Shown piece by piece: positions 33,585 to 42,270 of a stretch of 64,000 bases of DNA; position 1 is the first letter of the stretch; each line of letters starts with the position of its first letter. A program made the position numbers and the translations under genes. Under the pieces are notes generated by a model. The model saw only the letters and a program-made list of their open reading frames with translations, was not told the DNA's origin and did not search any database. Source of the DNA: JAIVGV01 sp036389335 (GTDB lineage: Bacteria; Acidobacteriota; Blastocatellia; Pyrinomonadales; Pyrinomonadaceae); the NCBI GenBank assembly GCA_036389335.1, contig DASVQC010000050.1, positions 83,029 to 147,028 of the forward strand, written 5' to 3'.

Positions 33585-34142
33585 CTAGGGTTCTCCGGCC
33601 TCATGCAAGAGTTTATCTAACAAAGAATCGTCTAACCGGAGTTTGTCGGCATCACGGAGTAACCGGATTAAAGGTTCTACTTTCTCGACGACACCCGTTC
33701 GCTTGAGATCGATGAGCAGCTTCGCCGTTCCCTTCGCTACCAAGGTGTGTCTTTCCGCCATCTTTCTTCCGCGGCCCTCATCCATCAAAACTTCTGAAAT
33801 TCCTCGCTCGCGCGCTTGGGTTATAACCTCTGCTTCCCCTCGATCAATTCTCGCTGCGGGGTTACGGTGGCGGTCATATAACAGTTGGGCGTCGTACCGA
33901 TTAGTAACATCGCATATCTCAAGTATCGGATATTGCTGGATAAGCCTGCGCATCCGATGTCTAATGCGCCCCTTACGGCGTACCTCTTCCAAAACATACC
34001 GCGGAACGCAGACGGCTTGATAGCGAAGTGCGAGCGCTTGAATAAAATCGGGTTGGGACAGCGAGTGATTAAGATGTAGCAGGCAAATAAGGCATGATGA
34101 GTCAATAACAGTGAATGATTTCTGGAAGGGTGTTCGAGGCAT
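33585..34142 (-). CDS. PIN-domain nuclease (DUF3368-like)
   Basis: 185 aa. Acidic residues at PIN positions: D14 (FTVIDSSCLI), E52/E53 (YVLEEVRRKG), E103/E105 (RGEAEVITQA) and D121 (MDEGRGRKMAERHTLVAKGT), followed by LLIDLKRTGVVEKVEPLIRL, the pattern of DUF3368 PIN-like proteins. Predicted magnesium-dependent ribonuclease. The start overlaps the stop of the TIR gene (TAATG). AT-richer than neighbours and flanked by a duplicated gene end, so probably acquired. No antitoxin of a usual type is beside it. Confidence 0.8.
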   Translation of the reverse strand: MPRTPFQKSFTVIDSSCLICLLHLNHSLSQPDFIQALALRYQAVCVPRYVLEEVRRKGRIRHRMRRLIQQYPILEICDVTNRYDAQLLYDRHRNPAARIDRGEAEVITQARERGISEVLMDEGRGRKMAERHTLVAKGTAKLLIDLKRTGVVEKVEPLIRLLRDADKLRLDDSLLDKLLHEAGEP

Positions 34143-34618
34143 TAACCTTCGGAGAGTTTTTGCAAAAGGAACAGTCCCGCGAACGTTCCGGCGAGAGCCA
34201 GAAGAGCGTTTCGAGTATCTTTATCGTATTTTCGTTTCCGAAGGTATTCCGCGAGTTGCGTTTCCATCTCCCCCGGCTTGCCGGGATCAAGCACGAAATA
34301 AATTCCTGACCGCTGTGAAATCGATTTGATAAGTTCCAACGAAGCACCTTGCTCGACAATAGGTATAACCGGTCTCCCAAGGCTTAAAGCATAATTGGTT
34401 TCTTTAATTACTTGCGGTGCTTTAATGGCGTATTTAGTTAGAAACGCGATTACGGCATCCGCGGCGTTAACCATTTGTGAGACAGTAACCCAATCCGAAC
34501 GTTGCATCGGGTTTGGAACATCCAGATGCAGGCCTGAAGCTGCCGCAAGCGTTTGGAGACGCCACACAACAACCATTTCATCAGGCGCTGTATTATAGCT
34601 CAGAAAGACTCGGTACAT
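34142..34618 (-). CDS. TIR-like domain protein with C-terminal TM helix
   Basis: 158 aa. The first strand is YRVFLSYNTAPDE; a middle region includes MQRSDWVTVSQMVNAADAVI; and E73 in QVIKETNYALSLGRPVIPIV sits at the position of the TIR catalytic Glu. A hydrophobic segment at about residues 138-153 (ALLALAGTFAGLFLLQ) should anchor the C-terminus. Bacterial TIR domains often hydrolyse or rearrange NAD in anti-phage defence. It has its own promoter and a good AAAGGTGGGG site, and the PIN gene follows with overlap. A defence role is inference. Confidence 0.75.
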   Translation of the reverse strand: MYRVFLSYNTAPDEMVVVWRLQTLAAASGLHLDVPNPMQRSDWVTVSQMVNAADAVIAFLTKYAIKAPQVIKETNYALSLGRPVIPIVEQGASLELIKSISQRSGIYFVLDPGKPGEMETQLAEYLRKRKYDKDTRNALLALAGTFAGLFLLQKLSEG

Positions 34619-34636
34619 ACCCCACCTTTCAGGCGC

Positions 34637-34665
34637 AACATATCAGACCATAGTCACTTTGTCAC
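34637..34665 (-). promoter_or_regulatory. Sigma70-type promoter of TIR/PIN operon
   Basis: Minus-strand GTGACA (34665-34660), 17-nt spacer, TATGTT (34642-34637), between the MBL stop and the TIR start. Confidence 0.5.
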
Positions 34666-34676
34666 ACTATGCCGCT

Positions 34677-35630
34677 TCAGGGCCGGCGGTAGACTTCGCG
34701 CCCGTTGGCGCGTTCGAGGGCGAGCTTGTGTTCGGTGTGGGCGAGGTCGAGGTGGGCGACCGCTTCGGAGACGGCGAGGAAGCGGTGCACGTCCGTCGCG
34801 TCGGGGAAGAGGGCTTGGGCCACGTCCCAAGCGGTCGCGCCTTCTTTGGGGATGAGTCGGACGATCTGCGCCTGGCGCTCGCGCACGGCGCGCAGGTAGC
34901 GCGTGAAGAGTTCTTCGTAGTCCTCGACCGGCTCGCCGTGCCCGCCGTGGACGAGCGTCGGGGCGAAACTGCGCAGGCGCGCGAGGCTGACCAGGTATTC
35001 GGCGAGCGACGGGAAGCGGCGGCTGGGATCGACCGGGTCGGGCGAGAGCACGGGGTTCGGCGTGACGCGCTTCAGGACGCAGTCGCCCGCGAGGATCGTC
35101 CGATCCGCCTCGCGCACGAATGAGCACGAGCCGGGCGTGTGCCCCGGCGTGTGCACGACGCGCAACGCGCCCGTGGCGAACTCAAGCTCCGCCTCGTCCC
35201 GCAACTCGCCGTGCTCGTCATCCTCTAGCGCATCGGCGTACTCGCGCACGCCCTCGTACATACGCCGCATCTCCTCGATCTCTACGGGTGGCACGCCCGC
35301 GCGCACCAATAATTCCCTGTGCTCCTCGTAGGCGAGCCGGCCCTTGCGGTGGCCCGTCTCCCAGCCGTGGACTAAGACCTCCGCGTCCTTCGCCTCGTCG
35401 CGCAGAGCCTTCGCCAGCCCGCAGTGATCCTCGTGCGCGTGCGTCAGCACGATGCGGCGCACGTCCGCCACGCGCAGCCGCGCGCGCCTCAGTCCTTCGC
35501 GCAGAGCTTCGAGCGCCGCCTTCGTCTTCGGCCCCGTGTCCACCAGCGTCACAGGGTCTTCCGCGATCACGTAGACGTTGACCGGCCCGATGTAGAACGG
35601 CGTCGGCAGCGAGATGGGAATGATGCGCAT
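34677..35630 (-). CDS. MBL-fold metallo-hydrolase
   Basis: 317 aa. Metallo-beta-lactamase fold with the di-metal motif LTHAHEDHCG, downstream His in HTPGHTPGSC, Asp in LAGDCVLK and His in VHGGHGEP. A C-terminal winged-helix-like region (AWDVAQALFPDATDVHRFLA) resembles the LACTB2-like group, which includes hydrolases and nucleases. Substrate uncertain. The last 24 codons are duplicated at 33442-33516. Confidence 0.88.
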   Translation of the reverse strand: MRIIPISLPTPFYIGPVNVYVIAEDPVTLVDTGPKTKAALEALREGLRRARLRVADVRRIVLTHAHEDHCGLAKALRDEAKDAEVLVHGWETGHRKGRLAYEEHRELLVRAGVPPVEIEEMRRMYEGVREYADALEDDEHGELRDEAELEFATGALRVVHTPGHTPGSCSFVREADRTILAGDCVLKRVTPNPVLSPDPVDPSRRFPSLAEYLVSLARLRSFAPTLVHGGHGEPVEDYEELFTRYLRAVRERQAQIVRLIPKEGATAWDVAQALFPDATDVHRFLAVSEAVAHLDLAHTEHKLALERANGREVYRRP

Positions 35631-35632
35631 GG

Positions 35633-35803
35633 AAAGCCAGGAGTCAGAAGCCAGAAGCCGGAAGCCGGAAGTTTAGAGACCTAGCGGCCGAGGGCCGGAA
35701 GTTTAAGACCTGCGGCCGAAAGCCAGAAGCCAGAAGCCGAAACGGGCGGCGGTCGCCGCTCCATTCTGACTCCTGACTTCCGACTCCCGGCTTCTGCCTT
35801 TCA
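35633..35803. repeat. Intergenic inverted repeat of 7-bp units (AGAAGCC type)
   Basis: Left arm of AGCCAGA/AGCCGGA units (35633-35740, interrupted by GTTTAGAGACC-type spacers), right arm of CTGACTC/CTGACTT/CCGACTC/CGGCTTC units. It ends right at the stop of fadE. Same architecture as the other heptamer hairpins. Confidence 0.75.
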
Positions 35804-37582
35804 GTACGCGTACTTGTTCGCCTTGATCAGCACGTCGGCGATGCGCTGGCGCGCGGCGACGGTGTTGACGGGCGTGCGCTTGGTGAAGCGGCGCAGGGCC
35901 GCCAAGAGCGTGCGCAGTTCGTCGCCTTCGCTCATGGCGGCGAGCGTGGTGCGCGCGTGCGTGTTGATGCGCTCGATGGCGTCGTGGCAGAAGACGGTCG
36001 CCATGTCGAGGTAGCGCGCCGCCGCTTCGGGGCCGCGCGCCGCCGCGAGCTTCTGCGCGCGCAGCACGGCCGACTCCATCGCGTAGGTGTCCATGATGAT
36101 GTCGGCGACGCCCATCAGAATCTCCTGCTGCTCGGCGAGCGCCGCCATATACTTCTGCGCGGCCGTGCCCAGGGTCATCAGCGCCACCTTCTTGCCGGCC
36201 CGCGCGAGTTTCAACTCGGCCGCGAGCACGCCCTCGTCCTCGGCGAACGAGCCGGGCGCGGGCGTGAGCACCTCGTCCATCAACTTCTGCGCGGCGGGCA
36301 GGAGCGCGAGCTTGCCGCTCATGGCGCTCTTCATCAGGCGACCCGGAATTAGCATCCGGTTGATCTCGTTCGTGCCCTCGAAGATGCGGTTGATGCGCGC
36401 GTCGCGGTAGGCGCGCTCGGCCGGGTAGTCGTGCGAGTAGCCGTAGCCGCCGTAAATCTGCACCATCTCGTCAACCACGAAGTCGCAGCCTTCGGAGAGC
36501 GTGACCTTGATCATCGAGCACTCGGCGCTGTACTCCTCCAACGCGCGCAGCTTCTCGTCCGAGTTCTGCGCGCCGGCCATCGCGTTCTCGATCAACCCCA
36601 GCGTGCGGTAGACGACCGTCTCGCCGACCCACGTCTTGATGGCCATCTCGGCGAGCTTGGCCTTGATCGCGCCGAAGGAAGAGATCGGCCGGCCGAACTG
36701 GTGGCGCTCGTTGGCGTAGCGCACCGCCTCGTGCAGCATCAGCTTCATGCCGCCCACGCACATCGAGCCGAGCTTGAAGCGGCCGAAGTTCAGGACGTTG
36801 AACGCGATCTTCGCGCCCTTGCCGACCTCGCCCAAGAGGTTTTCGACCGGCGTCTTCACGTCCGCGAGGACGAGCGCCGTCGTGCTCGACCCCTTGATGC
36901 CCATCTTGTGCTCTTCCGCGCCGTTCGTCAGACCGGGCTGGCGCTCGACGATGAAGCCGGTGAACTTCTCGCCGTCAACCTTGGCGAAGACGACGAACAC
37001 GTCGGCGAAGCCGCCGTTCGTGATCCACATCTTCTCGCCGTTCAAAACGTAGTGCGTGCCGTCGGCGCTCAAGCGCGCGGTCGCTTTGGCGGCCATCGCG
37101 TCCGACCCCGACCCGGCCTCGGTCAGCGCGTAGGCCGTCACCATCTCGCCCGAAGCGATCTTCGGCAGGTACTTCTGCTTCGCGGCCTCCGTGCCGAAGT
37201 AGATGATCGGCGTCAGCCCGATACCCGACTGCGCGCCCAAGGTGGTGGCGAACGAGGCGGAGCGGCCCAGGTACTCGCCGACGATTGCGCCGCTCGTCTG
37301 ATCCAGCCCCAGCCCGCCGTACTCTTCGGGGATGTTGACGTTGATGAGGCCGACTTCCGCGCCCTTGCGGATCAACTCGCGCGCCAGCTTCCAGTCGTGC
37401 CCCTCCAACTCGTCGGTCGCCGGGCGCACCTCGTTGTCTATGAACTCGCGCGTCGTCTCCGCGATCATGCGGTGCTCTTCGGTGAAGTCTTCGGGGGTGA
37501 AGACCTCCGCGGGCGTCCGCTCCTCGATCAGAAAACTCCCGCCCGCCACGATCTTTCTCTCTTCGGCTACGGCTGACATCAT
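35801..37582 (-). CDS. fadE: Acyl-CoA dehydrogenase (FadE type)
   Basis: 593 aa with AAAGGAG before the MM start. Acyl-CoA dehydrogenase fold: MVTAYALTEAGSGSDAMAAK (FAD/substrate loop), MWITNGGFADVFVVFA, RHQFGRPISSFGAIKAKLAE, and QIYGGYGYSHDYPAERAYRD. A C-terminal helical extension of about 190 residues places it with the longer ACAD9/FadE-like group; length is close to that of Bacillus FadE. Catalyses the first step of fatty-acid beta-oxidation with electron transfer to ETF. Last gene of a fadN-ybaK-fadA-fadE cluster. Confidence 0.92.
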   Translation of the reverse strand: MMSAVAEERKIVAGGSFLIEERTPAEVFTPEDFTEEHRMIAETTREFIDNEVRPATDELEGHDWKLARELIRKGAEVGLINVNIPEEYGGLGLDQTSGAIVGEYLGRSASFATTLGAQSGIGLTPIIYFGTEAAKQKYLPKIASGEMVTAYALTEAGSGSDAMAAKATARLSADGTHYVLNGEKMWITNGGFADVFVVFAKVDGEKFTGFIVERQPGLTNGAEEHKMGIKGSSTTALVLADVKTPVENLLGEVGKGAKIAFNVLNFGRFKLGSMCVGGMKLMLHEAVRYANERHQFGRPISSFGAIKAKLAEMAIKTWVGETVVYRTLGLIENAMAGAQNSDEKLRALEEYSAECSMIKVTLSEGCDFVVDEMVQIYGGYGYSHDYPAERAYRDARINRIFEGTNEINRMLIPGRLMKSAMSGKLALLPAAQKLMDEVLTPAPGSFAEDEGVLAAELKLARAGKKVALMTLGTAAQKYMAALAEQQEILMGVADIIMDTYAMESAVLRAQKLAAARGPEAAARYLDMATVFCHDAIERINTHARTTLAAMSEGDELRTLLAALRRFTKRTPVNTVAARQRIADVLIKANKYAY

Positions 37583-37602
37583 CTGCTCCTTTCAGTCGCC
37601 GC

Positions 37603-37676
37603 GACGGGTGCCGGGTGACAGGTGACAAGAAAAACTTGTCTTTCCTGTCACCTGTCACCTGTCACGGTTCACGGCT
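37603..37676. repeat. Intergenic inverted repeat of 7-bp units (GGTGACA type)
   Basis: Left arm GACGGGT/GCCGGGT/GACAGGT, right arm CTGTCAC three times then GGTTCAC, around the centre AAGAAAAACTTGTCTT. It lies between fadA and fadE and may attenuate or protect transcript ends within the operon. The unit matches the repeat at 16714-16810. Confidence 0.75.
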
Positions 37677-37677
37677 T

Positions 37678-38856
37678 TTAAATTCTTTCAAAGATTCCGG
37701 CCGCGCCCATGCCGCCGCCGACGCACATGGTGATCATGGCGTAGCGGCCCTGGCGGCGCGCGAGTTCGCGCAGGGCGGTGGCGGTGAGTTTCGCGCCGGT
37801 ACACCCAAGCGGGTGGCCGAGCGCGATGGCCCCGCCGTTGACGTTGACCCGTTCGGGGTCGAGACCGAGCGTCTTGATGACGGCGAGCGATTGGGCGGCG
37901 AACGCCTCGTTCAACTCGATCACGTCGATCTGCGCGAGGTCGAGACCGGCGAGCCGCAAGGCCTTCGGGATGGCGTAGACCGGGCCGATGCCCATCTCTT
38001 CGGGCGGGCAGCCGGCGGTCGCGTAGGCGACGAAGCGCGCGAGCGGCTTGAGACCCAAACTTTCGGCGCGCTCGGCCGACATGACGACGACGGCGGCCGC
38101 GCCGTCCGACATCTGCGAGGCGTTGCCCGCCGTGATCGTGCCCTTGACGTGGAACGCAGGCTTGAGCTTCGCCAGGCCTTCGGCCGACGTGTCGCGCCGC
38201 ACGCCCTCGTCGCGCGTGAACGTGACCTCGCGCCGTTCTTTACGCCCCTTCTCGTCCAACTCTTCGAGCGTGACGTTGAGCGGGACGATCTCGTCGTCAA
38301 ATTTGCCGGCGTCCTGCGCGGCCGCGGCGCGCTCGTGCGAGCGCAGCGCGAACTCGTCCTGCGCCTCGCGCGCGACCTCGTACTTGCGCGCGACGTTCTC
38401 GGTGGCGAGACCCATGTTCAGGTAGAAATCCGGGTAGTGCTCGACGAGGTACGGGTTCGGGCGGATGATGTGCCCGCCCATCGGGACGAGCGACATGGTC
38501 TCAAGCCCGCCCGCGACGATCACGTCGGCGCTGCCCGTGCGGACGCGATCCGCGGCGATGGCGATTGATTGCAGCCCCGACGAGCAGAAGCGGTTGATCG
38601 TCATGGCGGAGGTCTCGACGGGCAGCCCGGCGCGGATCGCCGCGGCGCGCGCGACGTTCATGCCCTGCTCGGCTTCGGGCATCGCGCAGCCCATGATCAC
38701 GTCCTCCACGTCCGCAGGCTGCACGCCCTCCGCGCGCCGCAAGGCTTCCTTGATGACGGCCGCGCCCATCTCGTCCGGCCGCGTGAACCGCAGCGTCCCC
38801 TTCGGCGCTTTCCCCACGGCCGTGCGCACGGCCGACACGATGACTGCTTCTCTCAT
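37678..38856 (-). CDS. fadA: Acetyl-CoA acyltransferase (thiolase)
   Basis: 392 aa from ATG at 38856. Thiolase fold with active-site Cys in TINRFCSSGLQSIA, His in ALGHPLGCTGAK and the second Cys in MCVGGGMGAAG. Catalyses thiolytic cleavage of 3-ketoacyl-CoA, the last step of beta-oxidation. It lies between ybaK and fadE and its length matches the family. Confidence 0.95.
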   Translation of the reverse strand: MREAVIVSAVRTAVGKAPKGTLRFTRPDEMGAAVIKEALRRAEGVQPADVEDVIMGCAMPEAEQGMNVARAAAIRAGLPVETSAMTINRFCSSGLQSIAIAADRVRTGSADVIVAGGLETMSLVPMGGHIIRPNPYLVEHYPDFYLNMGLATENVARKYEVAREAQDEFALRSHERAAAAQDAGKFDDEIVPLNVTLEELDEKGRKERREVTFTRDEGVRRDTSAEGLAKLKPAFHVKGTITAGNASQMSDGAAAVVVMSAERAESLGLKPLARFVAYATAGCPPEEMGIGPVYAIPKALRLAGLDLAQIDVIELNEAFAAQSLAVIKTLGLDPERVNVNGGAIALGHPLGCTGAKLTATALRELARRQGRYAMITMCVGGGMGAAGIFERI

Positions 38857-38883
38857 AAACTTCAAAGTTAACGACCGACTTGT

Positions 38884-39357
38884 TCAGATCGCCACCGACA
38901 CCTCTTCGACCGGCAGCAATTCTTTCAACACCCGCGGCTCGATCTCGACCAGAAACCCGCGCTTGCCGCCGTTGATGTAAATCTTCGGCAGCTCGAAGAT
39001 CGTGCGCTCGACGTAGACGGGCAACTTCGCGCGCGTGCCGAACGGCGACGTGCCGCCGACCAGATAGCCCGTGTGCCGCTGCGCCCCCGCCGGGTCGCAC
39101 GGCTGCACGCTCTTCACACCGAGCGTCCGCGCCAACTGCTTCGTCGAGACCTCGCGGTCGCCGTGCATCAAGACGATCAAGGCCTTGCGCGCCTCCGTCT
39201 CCATCACCAACGTCTTCACGACCGCGTGCTCGTCCACGCCCAACTCTGCCGCCGAGCGCCGCGTCCCGCCGTGCTCCTCGTAATCATAAAGACGCGGCGC
39301 GAACTCAACCTTACGCTCGCGCAGCACGCGCACGGCCGGGGTCACGGGGTAGTCCAT
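38884..39357 (-). CDS. ybaK: YbaK/EbsC-type Cys-tRNA deacylase
   Basis: 157 aa. The YbaK/ProRS-editing fold is shown by the N-terminal TPAVRVLRERKVEF, Lys in HAVVKTLVM, VLMHGDREVSTKQLA and GYLVGGTSPFGT. Family members hydrolyse mischarged Cys-tRNA(Pro) or Cys-tRNA(Cys). It is inserted in the fad operon, 27 nt upstream of fadA, with no obvious functional link to fatty-acid breakdown. Confidence 0.92.
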   Translation of the reverse strand: MDYPVTPAVRVLRERKVEFAPRLYDYEEHGGTRRSAAELGVDEHAVVKTLVMETEARKALIVLMHGDREVSTKQLARTLGVKSVQPCDPAGAQRHTGYLVGGTSPFGTRAKLPVYVERTIFELPKIYINGGKRGFLVEIEPRVLKELLPVEEVSVAI

Positions 39358-39360
39358 AAG

Positions 39361-39528
39361 TCAACTCAGAAGTCAGGAGCCAGAAGCCAGAAGCCAGAAT
39401 AGAAAAGCCGGCCTTTCATCTTCCTTACTTCCTTCTTTCTTCTTCCGGCCGCCAGGTCTTAGGCTCTCCCATTGGGATTCCGTATTTCTTCTTCTGGCTT
39501 CTGGCTTCTGACTCCTGGCTCCTGCCTC
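39361..39528. repeat. Intergenic inverted repeat of 7-bp units (AGAAGCC type)
   Basis: Left arm AGAAGTC/AGGAGCC/AGAAGCC/AGAAGCC, right arm TTCTGGC/TTCTGAC/TCCTGGC units ending at the fadN stop. The heptamer family is the same as at 30.5, 35.7 and 48.1 kb. Confidence 0.8.
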
Positions 39529-41923
39529 AGTTCCTCAACGGCTTGCCCGTCTTCAAGGTGTGCGCCATGCGCTCCTGCGTGCGGCGCTCGCCGGCGAGCG
39601 AGAGGAAGGCCTCGCGCTCCAGGTCGAGCAGGTATTGCTCGGAGACGCGCGTCGGGTGGTTCAGGTCGCCGCCCGTCATGATGCGCGCGAGGTGCGCGCC
39701 GATCTTCGCGTCGTGCTCGGAGATGAAGCCGGCGCGCTGCATCTGGTGGATGCCGAGTTTGAGCGTGGCGAGCGCGGGCAAGCCCAACGCGAGTATGTCC
39801 GCGCGCGGCTGCGGCGCGACGTAGCCGGCGCGCGCGAGCGCCAAGACCTCCTGCTTCGCGTCGGCGAGCAAGCGATCCGCGTTCATCGAGACCGAGTCCT
39901 CTTCGCGCAGGAAGCCGAGCGCGCGCGCCTCCGCGGCCGACGTGGAGACCTTGGCCATCGCCAGCGTCTCGAAGGCGCGCTTGAGGAACGGGAACGGGTC
40001 GGCGTCTTCGGGCACGTCCGCGAGCGCGCGCAGAGTCATCTCCTTCGTGCCGCCGCCCGCGGGAATGATGCCGACGCCGACTTCGACCAAGCCCGTGTAC
40101 AACTCCGCGGCCGCGCGCACCCGGTCGCCGTGCAAGAGGAACTCGCAGCCGCCGCCCAGGGCCAGGTTGAACGGCGCGACGACGACCGGCTTCGGCGAGT
40201 AGCGCAGGCTCATCGTCGCCTGCTGGAAGGCGCGCACCATCAGGTCGAGTTCGTCCCACTCCTCGTCCTGCGCGCCCATCAGCATCAGCATGATGTTCGC
40301 GCCCACGCAGAAGTTCGCGCCCTGGTTGCCGACGACCAGCCCGACGAAGTTCTTCTCCACCTCGGCCAAGGCCGCCTTGACCATCTGGATCGTGTCGCCG
40401 CCGATGGCGTTCATCTTCGAGTGGAACTCAAGGCACGCCACGCCGTCGCCGAGATCGACGAGCGACGCACCCGCGTTCTTCTTAATGACACCCGCGCGGT
40501 CTTTGACCGACTTCAAAATGATCGCGCCGGCCGGCTCGTCGAGCGGCTTGTATTCGAGCGTCACGAAGTCGAAGAAGAAACGCGCGCCGTTCTCGGTCTT
40601 GTAAAAACTCTTCGCGCCCGCGTGCAGCATCCGCTCGACGTTGAGCGGCACAGCCCACCCGTCCGCCTTCATCCTTTCGACCGACTGCTCGACGCCGATG
40701 GCGTCCCAAGTCTCGAACACGCCGAGGCCCCAGCCGAAGCCCCAGCGCATCGCGCGATCCACGTCCACAATCGTGTTCGCAATTTCGGGGATGCGGTTCG
40801 CGGCGTAGCGCAGCGTCCTTGAGACGGTCTTCCACAGGAAATGGCCGACGCGATCCCGGCCCCAGACCAGTGCCTTCACGCGCGCGCCCAAGTCCTCTAT
40901 GTTCTTGGCCATGTCGAGCGCGGGCAGCTTGACCTTCTCCTGCGGGCGGTATTCGAGCGAGGCGTGATCGAGCGTCCAGATGCCCGCCTGCTCGCCGCGC
41001 TGTTTGCGGTAGAAGCCGCCGCCCGTCTTCGCGCCCAACAGCCCGCGCCCGACCATCTGTTGCAGAAACTCCGGCGCGAGGAACACCTCGCGCTCCTCGT
41101 CTTCGGGCACGGCGTCGTAGAGATTTTTCGTGACGTGCATCAACACGTCGAGACCCACGATGTCGAAGGTGCGGAAGGTCGCGGACTTGGGCCGGCCCAC
41201 GGCGGGGCCGGTCATCTTGTCCACCTCTTCGACGGTGTAGCCGTCTTCGAGCATCGTCTTGATGGTGACGAGCGCGCCGTAAGTGCCGATGCGGTTGGCG
41301 ATGAAGTTGGGTCGATCCTTGGCGACGACCACGCCCTTCCCCAAACGCTGGTCGAGGAAGCCGGCGACCGAGCACGCGACTTCGGGGCTAGTCCACTCGG
41401 TCGGGATCAGTTCGCACAGGTGCAGGTAGCGCGGCGGGTTGAAGAAGTGCGTGCCGAGGAAGTGCGCGCGGAAGTCTGCGGAGAACCCTTCGGCGATCTG
41501 GCGGACGGGGATGCCGCTCGTGTTCGTCGCCACGACCGAGCCGGGCCGGCGCGCCTGCTCGACGCGCTCGTAGAGCCGCCGCTTGATCTCTAAATTCTCG
41601 ACGACCGCCTCGATTATGAGGTCGCAGTCCTTGAGCCGCGCCAGGTCGTCGTCGAAGTTGCCGACCGAGACGAGCGCCGCCGCGTCGGGCGCGAAGAACG
41701 CCGCCGGCTTGGCCTTGCGCGCGGCCTCCAGCCCGGCCCGCGCGATGCGGTCGCGCACCTCCCCGCTTTCGAGCGTCAGGCCCGCGGCCTGTTCTTCGGG
41801 CGTCAACTCGCGCGGCGTAATGTCGAGCAGCAGGACGGGCAGCCCGGCGTTGGCCAAGTGCGCGGCGATCTGCGCGCCCATCGTGCCCGCGCCCAACACC
41901 GCCGCCTTCTCAAATCGCAGCAT
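39527..41923 (-). CDS. fadN: 3-hydroxyacyl-CoA dehydrogenase / enoyl-CoA hydratase
   Basis: 798 aa. The NAD-binding 3-hydroxyacyl-CoA dehydrogenase part comes first (AAVLGAGTMGAQIAAHLANAG; then THFFNPPRYLHLCELIP), and the enoyl-CoA hydratase/crotonase part follows from about residue 490 (VACLEFHSKMNAIGG, then PFNLALGGGCEFLLHGDRV). This order and length match Bacillus FadN, not E. coli FadB. It performs the two middle steps of beta-oxidation. First gene of the cluster, with a FadR-like operator 64 bp upstream. Confidence 0.93.
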   Translation of the reverse strand: MLRFEKAAVLGAGTMGAQIAAHLANAGLPVLLLDITPRELTPEEQAAGLTLESGEVRDRIARAGLEAARKAKPAAFFAPDAAALVSVGNFDDDLARLKDCDLIIEAVVENLEIKRRLYERVEQARRPGSVVATNTSGIPVRQIAEGFSADFRAHFLGTHFFNPPRYLHLCELIPTEWTSPEVACSVAGFLDQRLGKGVVVAKDRPNFIANRIGTYGALVTIKTMLEDGYTVEEVDKMTGPAVGRPKSATFRTFDIVGLDVLMHVTKNLYDAVPEDEEREVFLAPEFLQQMVGRGLLGAKTGGGFYRKQRGEQAGIWTLDHASLEYRPQEKVKLPALDMAKNIEDLGARVKALVWGRDRVGHFLWKTVSRTLRYAANRIPEIANTIVDVDRAMRWGFGWGLGVFETWDAIGVEQSVERMKADGWAVPLNVERMLHAGAKSFYKTENGARFFFDFVTLEYKPLDEPAGAIILKSVKDRAGVIKKNAGASLVDLGDGVACLEFHSKMNAIGGDTIQMVKAALAEVEKNFVGLVVGNQGANFCVGANIMLMLMGAQDEEWDELDLMVRAFQQATMSLRYSPKPVVVAPFNLALGGGCEFLLHGDRVRAAAELYTGLVEVGVGIIPAGGGTKEMTLRALADVPEDADPFPFLKRAFETLAMAKVSTSAAEARALGFLREEDSVSMNADRLLADAKQEVLALARAGYVAPQPRADILALGLPALATLKLGIHQMQRAGFISEHDAKIGAHLARIMTGGDLNHPTRVSEQYLLDLEREAFLSLAGERRTQERMAHTLKTGKPLRN

Positions 41924-41986
41924 ACTTAATGACGTGCAACCTTTCGCTTCCGGGGATAACCGACCGACGAGGCGCAGCCATCATAC

Positions 41987-42004
41987 TGAATGAGTATTCA
42001 TTCA
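41987..42004. promoter_or_regulatory. FadR-type (TetR family) operator
   Basis: TGAATGAGTATTCATTCA: perfect 7-bp arms around a 4-bp centre. It matches the published type of operator bound by Bacillus/Thermus FadR, repressors relieved by long-chain acyl-CoA. It sits 64 bp upstream of fadN. The repressor gene is not in this window. Confidence 0.85.
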
Positions 42005-42270
42005 GCAAGCCCGCAGGTGAAGGCTACGCCGAACATCAAACTTTTTCGTTTGTCGTGTCAGGCATTAAGTGAGAATTGGTAAGGTATTAACCGAGAAAAC
42101 TTAGTGTATCAAAGAATAAAGGCAGATTTACCTTGCCCTTAAGAACTTTATTGCAGATAAATAGACAAAGCAATTTAACGAGCAAATGAAGCATTTAGCG
42201 GGCGCTGAATAATTACCTTCATAAATCGCAACAGAACTTGATTTTAACTCCTTGAAAAGTACTCTTAAAT
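42005..42270. other. AT-rich intergenic region
   Basis: About 265 bp, much lower GC than the fad operon. It marks the left side of the AT-rich islet that holds the SIR2-kinase gene. No frame, repeat or RNA recognised. Confidence 0.5.
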
